Positions 1 through 6,566 of a stretch of DNA of 6,713 nt are shown here, one piece after another. Made by a program: the position numbers and the translations under genes. The notes under the pieces were generated by a model that worked only from the letters and a program-made list of their open reading frames with translations, was not told the DNA's origin and did no database searches. This DNA is from Bacteroidales bacterium (GTDB lineage: Bacteria > Bacteroidota > Bacteroidia > Bacteroidales > NBLH01), in the NCBI GenBank assembly GCA_029210905.1, contig JARGGF010000253.1, positions 1 through 6,713 on the forward strand, given 5' to 3'. Numbering within the stretch: the stretch's first letter is position 1; each line of letters begins with the position of its first letter.

Positions 1-2754
1 GAGATATACGATACCGAACCGGCAGTTTTACACGATGTATTTTCCAACAGGCCCATCATTTTGTGTGGTAAATATAAAGGAAAATCAGAAGGTAAAATAA
101 AAATAAGCGGAAAATCCGGGCGTCGTTATATTCAGGAGAGTTTTAGATTAAAAAAAGGAAAAGAAAACTCAGCTTTAAGATATTTATGGGCACGAAACCG
201 CATCAAATATCTAAGTGATTATGCCTTTTATTTTGAAGAACCCGGCATGTATAAAACAATATCACCAGCCAGAAAACAAAAAATCATTGATTTGGGATTA
301 AAATATAATTTGCTTACCAATTTTACGTCGTTTGTGGCTGTTGATACTATTGCACGTAAAGAAACTACTACATCACAGTCGGGAAATGAGAAAAGTATTC
401 CAACCCAACATGAATACAACCCAACCAATATTAAAATAAGGGGTTATGCTTCGCCAAATATATATGGAAACACTATTGGTTTATCAGGAATGTCAGTTGG
501 TCTTGATGAATTGGTTGTGGTTGGATACGGAACAGTGACCAAAAAGGAAGTACTAAGTGCAATTGCTTCAGTATCAGAAAATGATCTGCTGTTATCCGGA
601 ATTTTTCCAGGTCATTCACTTCGAAATATGGCCACCGGTGTTGATATTCTTAGAGGAGATAATGTATTTGGAGGAATCAGTCATTTTTCAGTGAATGGAC
701 AAAACAGCATCTTACGTAGCAGCTATCCTGCAATTATGCTCAATAATGTTGGAATAGAACAAAGTATTTTCGCAGACAATTATTTGATAAACAGCAACTA
801 TCATAATAATATACTTCCTATTGACCCTTTGTTTATAGAAAGCATCAACATTGCAAAATCATCGTTTGCTCATTATGCGCAGGAAAATGCAGATAATGGA
901 GTAGTTTCAGTTAATATTACCCGGTCATCAAATTCAAAATATATTTTGTTTAATACTTCATATTCCTTTGATAAGGTAGGAAATTTACCCGATGGTATTT
1001 CCAATGACCAAAAATCATTACTTCAAAATGGCTTTACCCTAAAGAATTCATTTATGGCGAGCTACAATAAGTCAAAATGGAGCTTTAATATGATGGCATC
1101 CAATACCAATCAAAAATCATTTGTGCCCGGAATGTTTTCAAATACAAATAATTTAGGCTTGAATGGAAGGTTTGATATATCGGAAAACATAAAAGCCAAA
1201 GCAGATTTATTTTGGATCAATCAGCATATCAATTCCCTGGCAAGATATGCTGCAAATAGTGGCTTATTGTACAGTATGATGAATGCTACTCCGGATCAAA
1301 CAGGTTTATTCATCAAAAATAGTCTTTCTGACTATAATCAAAACATTTTGATTCCTTCTTTTGAGTTGGATTATAACATAGCAGGCAATGGTGCATTTCA
1401 ATTGAAATATTTTGCCTCAGCAAATTTGCGCAATGCTGAACGAAATGAGCAGTTTAAGCCAGGATATTTGCCTTATAGTGAAGGAAGTTCCTTTTTTGTA
1501 AAAAATCATCTGCAAAGTATCAGCCACCGTCCGGGATTTTACTTTAATAATAACTATTCTGATCATGTTATTGATGCTTCTGTTTCAATGAATTTTACGA
1601 ATATTGAAGAAACTCATTTATTAAACGCGCAATATGGAAGTGAAACATACTTATCTGATTATGAATATAAAGAAAACTACAACAAAAATGAGTTTAGTAC
1701 AACAGCAGGCTATAGTTTCAGGAAAGAATGGCTTTTTAAAGCTGCTTACACACATATTTATAACGAAACGTTTTCTGATTTGATAAATGGTACCAATCAG
1801 ATTTCGGTTTCAGTGGGTTGGGCTTATGATAATTCATCATTATTCAGAAACATAGATTGGATAAGCCGTGGCAAAATTGCTTTTGGATATGATAATTCTG
1901 AGTCAAGCCCTCCAATATTTATTGATCCTGCTATGGTTTTGGCAGAAAATTTATCAGCATCTGATGTACTTTTTACTTCGAATCTATACAAGGCCAGTTA
2001 TGTCGAAAATCTTAAGCCTGAAAAAAGGCAAAAATTCACTTTTATACATTCCATCGGCTTTTTTCAGGATAGATTATCACTAAATGTAGAATTGTATCGA
2101 AGCAAAACCTGCAACATGTTTGTTCCTATTGATATCAGTACCCAATTAATAGGCAACGATGGTGAAATAATCTCCAAAGGGATTAATGCCGATGTATCTT
2201 TTAATAACTCAGTTATGGATTGGCGGTTTAACCAGAGATTAATTTATTCAATAAACAGATCTGAAGTACAAAATTTATCAAATAGTCAGGGTATTGTACT
2301 TGCCGGTATTGATGGGGTAAAGTCCTATGCTATTAATAACCAACCCTATGGTCTGTTAATCACTGAAAGTGGTGAATCAGCAAATCCAAACCCAGATTGG
2401 TCTTTATCGTACAATGGGAACTTAAGCTGGAGAGCTTTAAGTTTTAATATAATTGCAGAATGGCGCCAGGGAGGAAAGCTTTGGAATGCCTATAACACAT
2501 CTGTTGAAGAGGCATCCTGGTTTAAATTGAGTCAGATACAATTGAATTATTCATTGCCAAGAAATCTATCAACAAAATTGAAAATGAAAACCATCTCATT
2601 TTATCTTTTTGCGGATAATATCTTCACAGTTTCTAAATATTCAGGGGTTTCTCCGGACATTCACTTCTTTGGGAATATCAACAGTATTGGAATAGATTAT
2701 TATAACATGCCCGACATCAAAAAAATTGGGGCAGGTTTAAAGATAAAGTTTTAG
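1..2754 (+). CDS. VIT/VWA-protein tail fused to a SusC-like TonB-dependent outer-membrane receptor (5' end missing)
   Basis: The frame is open from base 1 to the TAG at 2752-2754, giving 917 visible residues; the true start lies upstream, and a TTG at 61 is internal. Residues 12-115 resemble the conserved tail of VIT/VWA proteins: NRPIILCGKYKG (16-27), ALRYLWARNRIKYLSDY (58-74) and GLKYNLLTNFTSFVAVD (99-115). A linker (116-169) leads to ELVVVGYGT (170-178), the TonB-box-like start of a SusC plug. The plug (to ~308) includes IDPLFIESINIAKSS and ends with the NGVV motif. The barrel (~309-917) carries SusC signatures: NPDW (797-800), RQGGKLWNAY (822-831), ASWFKLSQIQLNYSLP (838-853) and ADNIFTVSKYSGVSPD (871-886), with terminal Phe. 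The barrel should sit in the outer membrane and the N-terminal part in the periplasm. Substrate is unknown and no SusD gene follows. Receptor assignment is firm; the VIT/VWA assignment rests on the tail motifs only, because the VIT and VWA domains themselves would lie outside the window. Confidence 0.88.
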   Translation, partial: EIYDTEPAVLHDVFSNRPIILCGKYKGKSEGKIKISGKSGRRYIQESFRLKKGKENSALRYLWARNRIKYLSDYAFYFEEPGMYKTISPARKQKIIDLGLKYNLLTNFTSFVAVDTIARKETTTSQSGNEKSIPTQHEYNPTNIKIRGYASPNIYGNTIGLSGMSVGLDELVVVGYGTVTKKEVLSAIASVSENDLLLSGIFPGHSLRNMATGVDILRGDNVFGGISHFSVNGQNSILRSSYPAIMLNNVGIEQSIFADNYLINSNYHNNILPIDPLFIESINIAKSSFAHYAQENADNGVVSVNITRSSNSKYILFNTSYSFDKVGNLPDGISNDQKSLLQNGFTLKNSFMASYNKSKWSFNMMASNTNQKSFVPGMFSNTNNLGLNGRFDISENIKAKADLFWINQHINSLARYAANSGLLYSMMNATPDQTGLFIKNSLSDYNQNILIPSFELDYNIAGNGAFQLKYFASANLRNAERNEQFKPGYLPYSEGSSFFVKNHLQSISHRPGFYFNNNYSDHVIDASVSMNFTNIEETHLLNAQYGSETYLSDYEYKENYNKNEFSTTAGYSFRKEWLFKAAYTHIYNETFSDLINGTNQISVSVGWAYDNSSLFRNIDWISRGKIAFGYDNSESSPPIFIDPAMVLAENLSASDVLFTSNLYKASYVENLKPEKRQKFTFIHSIGFFQDRLSLNVELYRSKTCNMFVPIDISTQLIGNDGEIISKGINADVSFNNSVMDWRFNQRLIYSINRSEVQNLSNSQGIVLAGIDGVKSYAINNQPYGLLITESGESANPNPDWSLSYNGNLSWRALSFNIIAEWRQGGKLWNAYNTSVEEASWFKLSQIQLNYSLPRNLSTKLKMKTISFYLFADNIFTVSKYSGVSPDIHFFGNINSIGIDYYNMPDIKKIGAGLKIKF

Positions 2755-2773
2755 TTGATGATAAATTAAGTAT

Positions 2774-2811
2774 ACAAAACACCTGATTTTCCCATATATC
2801 AGGTGTTTTGT
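2774..2811 (+). terminator. Perfect 14-bp hairpin, probable intrinsic terminator of the receptor gene
   Basis: The arms at 2774-2787 (ACAAAACACCTGAT) and 2798-2811 are exact reverse complements around a 10-base loop. The hairpin begins 20 bases after the receptor stop codon. The right arm contains GTTTTG, but there is no long T run after it, so termination may rely on T residues within and just after the stem. The symmetry could also let it act on the opposite strand. It separates the receptor unit from the arsenic genes. Confidence 0.8.
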
Positions 2812-2929
2812 CATTAATTAAAACAATGTCGTTGGGCCTAATTAATTCTTAGAAGTAAAAGTTATGCGCCTAAAACAAAATGTATTCATATTATAAAAAT
2901 GAAAAGTTTTAGTTTAGAATTTTAATTCG

Positions 2930-2937
2930 TAATTTTG
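2930..2937 (+). promoter_or_regulatory. Candidate -7 element (TAATTTTG) for the arsenic-resistance operon
   Basis: TAATTTTG matches the Bacteroidota -7 consensus TAnnTTTG exactly and lies after the receptor terminator and 119 bases before the first ars-unit start codon. The expected upstream TTTG (-33) is weak; the nearest match is TTTAG at 2908-2912. A transcript would start near 2944 and have a leader of about 110 bases. Apart from the hairpin, this box and the inverted repeat at 3014-3039, I see nothing definite in the 302-base spacer 2755-3056. Confidence 0.5.
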
Positions 2938-3013
2938 CGAACAACGAACAGTGTGGAATAAAATTATAAACAATCAGCTTAGTTCTTTTGTAACTATTTA
3001 ATCAAAGAATTAC

Positions 3014-3039
3014 TTATAATAAAATCAATTTTATCATTA
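3014..3039. promoter_or_regulatory. Imperfect 12-2-12 inverted repeat, candidate operator of the ars unit
   Basis: The arms 3014-3025 and 3028-3039 match at 10 of 12 positions around the central CA; the inner seven pairs (ATAAAAT/ATTTTAT) are perfect. A 12-2-12 layout is typical of ArsR/SmtB-family operators. It ends 17 bases before the ATG at 3057. A second, weaker promoter (TTTG at 2987-2990, 20-base spacer, TACTTATA at 3011-3018) would overlap it, so bound repressor could block initiation. The region is very AT-rich and chance symmetry is possible. Confidence 0.3.
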
Positions 3040-3056
3040 AATCTAAAATTAAAGTC

Positions 3057-3839
3057 ATGAAAACACAAAATTTAGGTTTCATAGGTGGAGGAAGAATTAC
3101 AAGGATTTTTCTCCAGGCATTTAAAAACAAATCACTTAATTTTAAATCAATTGTTGTTTACGATCCAAACAATGAAACATTAACCACTTTAAAAAAGCAA
3201 TTTCCTGAAATTCAGATTACTGATTCTGCACTGACCCCTGCCAGCAAGGAACTTGTGATTTTGGCAGTACATCCCCCTATGATGATGGAAACGCTTAATA
3301 ACATAAAGGAAGTAATTGCAAAAGATGCACTAATTCTCTCATTAGCACCTAAAATCTCCATTGCAAAGATGTCAGAAACCCTGGGTTCGTCATCAATAAT
3401 AAGGATGATACCAAATGCTACATCCTTTATTAATAAGGGCTACAATCCTGTCAGTTTTCATCCATCCATAAGTAAAAATGAAAAACAGTTCTTCATTGAA
3501 ACATTTAAAGCCCTGGGAAATACATTTGAAGTAAACGAATCAAAGCTGGAAGCTTATGCATTGGTTTCAGCAATGCTACCAACCTACTTCTGGTTTCAAT
3601 GGAAAGAATTACAGGATATTGGAGTTCAAATGGGCCTTGATGAAAAGGAGAGTAAAGAAACTTTAAAGGAAACATTAATTGCGGCCATTGAAATCTTCTA
3701 TAGTGCAGGTTTAAGTAATGATGAAGTTATTGATCTGATACCCGTGAAACCCATTGGCGAAGACGAGAACCAGATTAAAGAAGTCTTCCAAACCAAACTT
3801 ATGGGATTATTTGCCAAGATAAAACCAAGTATTGTTTAA
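3057..3839 (+). CDS. Diverged pyrroline-5-carboxylate reductase-like NAD(P)-binding protein in an arsenic operon
   Basis: This 260-residue protein has the two-domain layout of the ProC family. The Rossmann fold starts with GFIGGGRI (7-14). An Asp at the end of the second strand (VVYDP, D36) suggests NADH rather than NADPH, by analogy. AVHPP (70-74) stands where ProC has AVKPQ, and IRMIPNATSFINKG (115-128) matches the ProC VRxMPN segment. Residues ~165-255 fit the helical dimerisation domain. Two ProC signatures are altered: SGSGPAY reads SAMLPTY (171-177), and the substrate-binding SPGGTT loop is replaced by IPVKPIGED (228-236). It is therefore unlikely to be a proline-biosynthesis enzyme; substrate unknown. 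It leads the arsC-acr3 unit, 98 bases before arsC, which suggests but does not prove an arsenic-linked role. The ATG at 3057 follows an A-rich leader and places the glycine loop at the usual distance from the N-terminus. Confidence 0.85.
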   Translation: MKTQNLGFIGGGRITRIFLQAFKNKSLNFKSIVVYDPNNETLTTLKKQFPEIQITDSALTPASKELVILAVHPPMMMETLNNIKEVIAKDALILSLAPKISIAKMSETLGSSSIIRMIPNATSFINKGYNPVSFHPSISKNEKQFFIETFKALGNTFEVNESKLEAYALVSAMLPTYFWFQWKELQDIGVQMGLDEKESKETLKETLIAAIEIFYSAGLSNDEVIDLIPVKPIGEDENQIKEVFQTKLMGLFAKIKPSIV

Positions 3840-3861
3840 ATCCGGAAAAAGTAAATGAATT

Positions 3862-3885
3862 AAAACAGACGCTTCAGTTTTTTTT
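3862..3885 (+). terminator. Weak hairpin plus eight-T run between the first ars-unit gene and arsC
   Basis: AAAACAGA (3862-3869) pairs with TCAGTTTT (3874-3881) with one A-A mismatch around a CGCT loop, and the T run reaches 3885. It could be a leaky terminator that lowers arsC-acr3 expression relative to the first gene. The stem is mostly A-T and is likely weak. I see no good TAnnTTTG box between here and arsC, which favours read-through. Confidence 0.22.
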
Positions 3886-3908
3886 AAATAATCTTAACAC
3901 AGAAAATT

Positions 3909-3941
3909 ATGAATGTGAATAATAAAAACCAAAACAAATGA
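3909..3941 (+). CDS. Possible 10-codon leader peptide overlapping the arsC start
   Basis: ATG at 3909 opens a 10-codon frame (MNVNNKNQNK) whose TGA at 3939-3941 overlaps the arsC ATG in an ATGA arrangement. Such an overlap can couple translation of two frames. The peptide resembles no family, and the A-rich leader may produce it by chance. It is listed as a candidate only. Confidence 0.15.
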   Translation: MNVNNKNQNK

Positions 3942-4357
3942 AAATATTAATCTTATGCACTGGCAACAGTTGCCGAAGCCAAATGGCACATGGGTTTTTA
4001 CAATCGTTCGACAAAAACTTAACGATCCGCTCTGCCGGAACAGAAGCATCTGGAAAGCTGAATTCAAAAGCTGTACAAGCAATGGCTGAAATTGGTATTG
4101 ATATAAGTCATCATACCTCCGATTCGGTTAACAAGTATTTAAACGATGCATGGGATTATGTAGTTACAGTTTGTGGTGGCGCCAATGAGTCGTGTCCGAC
4201 ATTTTTGGGTAAGGTTAAGCACCGCATTCACATTGGATTTGATGACCCTTCTCATGTTACCGGAACGGATGAATTTATTTGGAGTGAATATATTAGGGTT
4301 CGTGATGAGATCAAAGAAGGTTTTTATAATTTCTATCTTGAAAATATTAAATCTTAA
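3938..4357 (+). CDS. arsC: Thioredoxin-type arsenate reductase ArsC (low-molecular-weight phosphatase fold)
   Basis: This cytoplasmic enzyme reduces arsenate to arsenite, which the neighbouring Acr3 can export. The 139 residues match the usual ArsC length. The phosphatase P-loop CX5R is CTGNSCR (7-13), with C7 as nucleophile. The two further cysteines of the relay, C79 and C86 in VTVCGGANESC, keep the spacing of staphylococcal pI258 ArsC (10/82/89). The general-acid Asp-Pro follows at 103-104 (FDDPSH). With all three cysteines present, an arsenate reductase regenerated by thioredoxin is much more likely than an ordinary tyrosine phosphatase. The ATG at 3938 places the P-loop directly at the N-terminus, as the family requires. 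The acr3 start lies 20 bases downstream, so the two are almost certainly co-transcribed. Confidence 0.94.
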   Translation: MKILILCTGNSCRSQMAHGFLQSFDKNLTIRSAGTEASGKLNSKAVQAMAEIGIDISHHTSDSVNKYLNDAWDYVVTVCGGANESCPTFLGKVKHRIHIGFDDPSHVTGTDEFIWSEYIRVRDEIKEGFYNFYLENIKS

Positions 4358-4377
4358 CCAATTAAATACTAATTATT

Positions 4378-5469
4378 ATGCAATCAAAAAAACGCCTGAA
4401 ATTTCTTGACAGATATTTAACCTTATGGATATTCCTTGCAATGGCTATAGGTGTTTTATCTGGCTATTTGTTTCCTCCAATTGCAGATTTTTGGGAGTCT
4501 TTAAAATCATCGCCTGAAAGCACAACAAATATTCCAATAGCAATTGGTTTAATTTTAATGATGTTCCCTCCTCTCGCAAAAGTAAAATACGAAGAATTAG
4601 GAGATGTTTTTAAAAACTATAAGGTGCTGTCATTGTCACTGGTTCAAAACTGGATAATAGGCCCTATACTTATGTTTGCACTGGCCATTACCTTTTTTAA
4701 ACTGTTTCCTGGTGAAAATAACGCCAATCTGCCATATATGTATGGAATTATCATGATTGGTCTGGCCAGGTGCATTGCCATGGTTATTGTTTGGAACGAC
4801 CTTGCAAAAGGTGATACCCAGTATGCTGCAGGTCTGGTTGCTTTTAATTCAATTTTCCAAGTTTTGTTCTTTTCAGTATATGCCTGGTTTTTCATTGCAA
4901 TACTGCCCGGATGGTTTGGAATACCTACAAACCATGCAGTAGAGAATATTACAATTCCACAAATAGCCGAAAGTGTGTTTATTTATCTCGGTATTCCATT
5001 TATTGCAGGTTTCTTAACACGATTTGTGCTTATCAGGGTGAAAAGCAAGGAATGGTACCATCAAAAATTTATGCCCAAAATTAGTCCGCTGACACTAATT
5101 GCGCTCTTATTTACCATAATTGTAATGTTCTCATTAAAAGGGGAGTATATTATTAAAATACCAATGGATGTAGTATTAATTGCTATTCCGTTATTAATTT
5201 ATTTTATGGTAATGTTTCTGTTGTCATTTTTTATGAGTAAAAAAATTGGTGCTAATTATGAGCAATCAGTAACGCTCTCATTTACAGCTGCAAGTAATAA
5301 TTTCGAATTAGCAATTGCTGTTGCCATAGCTATTTTTGGAATGAATTCAGGTGAAGCCTTTGCAGCAGTAATTGGCCCTTTGGTTGAAGTACCTGTAATG
5401 ATTGCCTTGGTTAATGTCGCTTTTAAATTTAAAACCAGGTATTTTAATACGCTGCATGCTACAATCTAA
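4378..5469 (+). CDS. acr3: Arsenite efflux permease Acr3
   Basis: This inner-membrane carrier expels arsenite and belongs to the BART superfamily. The 363 residues form about ten hydrophobic segments (roughly 12-33, 50-68, 82-107, 119-139, 151-178, 196-217, 237-252, 263-286, 300-322 and 327-350). Family signatures are GLARCIAMVIVWNDLAKGD (128-146), with the conserved cysteine C132 in a mid-membrane position, and AASNNFELAIAVAIAIFG (304-321), with glutamate E310. These correspond to the cysteine and glutamate shown to matter in characterised Acr3 proteins. GPLVEVPVMIALVNVAF (333-349) is also typical. The length suits a stand-alone Acr3 without a fused phosphatase domain. Acr3 works without an ArsA ATPase, and none is seen. 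The gene follows arsC by 20 bases, and no clear terminator follows it. Confidence 0.95.
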   Translation: MQSKKRLKFLDRYLTLWIFLAMAIGVLSGYLFPPIADFWESLKSSPESTTNIPIAIGLILMMFPPLAKVKYEELGDVFKNYKVLSLSLVQNWIIGPILMFALAITFFKLFPGENNANLPYMYGIIMIGLARCIAMVIVWNDLAKGDTQYAAGLVAFNSIFQVLFFSVYAWFFIAILPGWFGIPTNHAVENITIPQIAESVFIYLGIPFIAGFLTRFVLIRVKSKEWYHQKFMPKISPLTLIALLFTIIVMFSLKGEYIIKIPMDVVLIAIPLLIYFMVMFLLSFFMSKKIGANYEQSVTLSFTAASNNFELAIAVAIAIFGMNSGEAFAAVIGPLVEVPVMIALVNVAFKFKTRYFNTLHATI

Positions 5470-5493
5470 TCAGATACACCTGTCTATCCTCTT

Positions 5494-5571
5494 ATGATTA
5501 AGAACAAATCTGGTTATGAAGAAAATCATCAACCTGCTAAGGATGATGAAATTAAAATCGTTGATCCATAA
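5494..5571 (+). CDS. Possible 25-codon small ORF after acr3
   Basis: ATG at 5494 opens a 25-residue frame ending at TAA 5569-5571. It is charged, reading MIKNKSGYEENHQ and ending DEIKIVDP, with no membrane segment, cysteine or recognised motif. It lies 24 bases after the acr3 stop in a 196-base spacer that otherwise holds only the candidate promoter at 5614. It may be a small peptide, a gene remnant or chance; I favour chance or remnant. Confidence 0.17.
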   Translation: MIKNKSGYEENHQPAKDDEIKIVDP

Positions 5572-5588
5572 AATTTCCCTTCATATAA

Positions 5589-5621
5589 TTGGTTAAAAAA
5601 CCTCGCCATCTATTAACTTTG
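5589..5621 (+). promoter_or_regulatory. Candidate promoter of the BASS-family transporter gene
   Basis: TAACTTTG at 5614-5621 matches the Bacteroidota -7 consensus TAnnTTTG exactly. TTG at 5589-5591, inside ATTGG, stands 22 bases upstream and can serve as the -33 element. Transcription would start near 5628 and give a leader of about 38 bases before the ATG at 5666. This suggests the transporter can be expressed independently of the arsenic unit, although read-through from acr3 is not excluded. Confidence 0.5.
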
Positions 5622-5665
5622 TCAAATAAAGCGCAGTATCTATTCGAAATTCTAAATCTGATATA

Positions 5666-6541
5666 ATGGAAACAGCGGTTTTTTCCACATATGTACTACC
5701 TGTTGTAATCGGATTGATAATGTTTAATCTGGGGCTCTCACTCTCTATTAGCGATTTTAAGAGTATTTTCAGTTCTCCAAAATCTTTAATCATCGGCCTT
5801 TTTTGCCAAATGGTTATTTTGCCTTTAATAGCATTTTTGCTTGCATTTGTATCTGGTCTGCCTGCTGAAATAAAAGTAGGTATAGTAATCATAGCTGCCT
5901 GTCCTGGTGGGGCAACTTCAAACCTGATAACCTATCTTTTAAAAGGAGATGTTGCCTTATCAATATCCTTAACGTCAATAAACAGTATTTTGATTTTATT
6001 TACCATTCCAGGAATTATATACCTGGCTACTACTACATTTTTTAGCACTGAAACATATATTGCCCTTCCCTTTCCTCAAACTATTCTTAAAATCCTTTTC
6101 ATGATTATACTTCCTACCTTTTTAGGAGTGTTAACAAGAATGCGTTTAACAAATTTAGCCCTTAAACTTGATAAATACATGAAATATCTAACAACTGCAC
6201 TACTTGCAATTGTATATGTATTTACCATTTTTGAGAGCAAAAGTGATGCTGATATTTCAATTGGAACTTATTGGTTGACGGCACCATTTGTAGTTATTTT
6301 AAATGTTTCGGGAATGCTTTCGGGTTTTTTTATTGCAATGCTAATACAGTTAGGTAAGAAGAAAACCATAACCTTTGTGGTTGAAATAGGTATACAAAAT
6401 AGTGCTTTGGCAATTACTTTAGCCTCCAGTAAAGTATTCCTGGGAGACACTCTAATGGCAATTCCTGCAGTAATTTATGGTATGTTTACTTTTTTTAGTG
6501 CCATAATATTTGGTTATTTAGTTAATAGGTGGGTTAAATAA
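5666..6541 (+). CDS. BASS-family (bile acid:sodium symporter type) membrane transporter
   Basis: This 291-residue inner-membrane protein has nine to ten hydrophobic segments and belongs to the SBF/BASS family, which imports organic anions with Na+. Visible signatures are IMFNLGLSLSISDFK (18-32), CPGGATSN (79-86) and EIGIQNSALAITLA (240-253). The Na+-ligand positions known from the bacterial ASBT structure are kept with exact spacing: Q48, S85, N86, S99, T103, E240 and Q244. It is therefore probably a working Na+-coupled carrier. The substrate cannot be read from sequence; bile acids are not implied, since bacterial members also carry keto acids such as pantoate or pyruvate and other anions. 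It lies 196 bases after acr3, a distant relative in the same BART superfamily, and has its own candidate promoter, so a link to arsenic is open. The ATG at 5666 gives a normal N-terminus for the family. Confidence 0.92.
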   Translation: METAVFSTYVLPVVIGLIMFNLGLSLSISDFKSIFSSPKSLIIGLFCQMVILPLIAFLLAFVSGLPAEIKVGIVIIAACPGGATSNLITYLLKGDVALSISLTSINSILILFTIPGIIYLATTTFFSTETYIALPFPQTILKILFMIILPTFLGVLTRMRLTNLALKLDKYMKYLTTALLAIVYVFTIFESKSDADISIGTYWLTAPFVVILNVSGMLSGFFIAMLIQLGKKKTITFVVEIGIQNSALAITLASSKVFLGDTLMAIPAVIYGMFTFFSAIIFGYLVNRWVK

Positions 6542-6566
6542 AAGTGTGGATTTTTTCCTCATTATT

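Noticed and set aside
61..63. TTG at 61 as the start codon of the first gene
   Set aside because: The frame is open back to base 1, and the residues before it (12-20) already belong to the conserved VIT/VWA tail, so the TTG is internal.
3057..3839. Naming the first ars-unit gene proC
   Set aside because: The SPGGTT and SGSGP signatures of pyrroline-5-carboxylate reductase are missing, so the fold resemblance does not support that function.
3938..4357. Protein tyrosine phosphatase as the product of the CX5R gene
   Set aside because: The paired cysteines C79 and C86 at arsenate-reductase spacing and the adjacent acr3 favour ArsC.
5591..5602. GGTT-AAAA-AACC hairpin upstream of the BASS gene
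   Set aside because: A four-pair stem is not significant in AT-rich DNA, and it lies inside the candidate promoter region.
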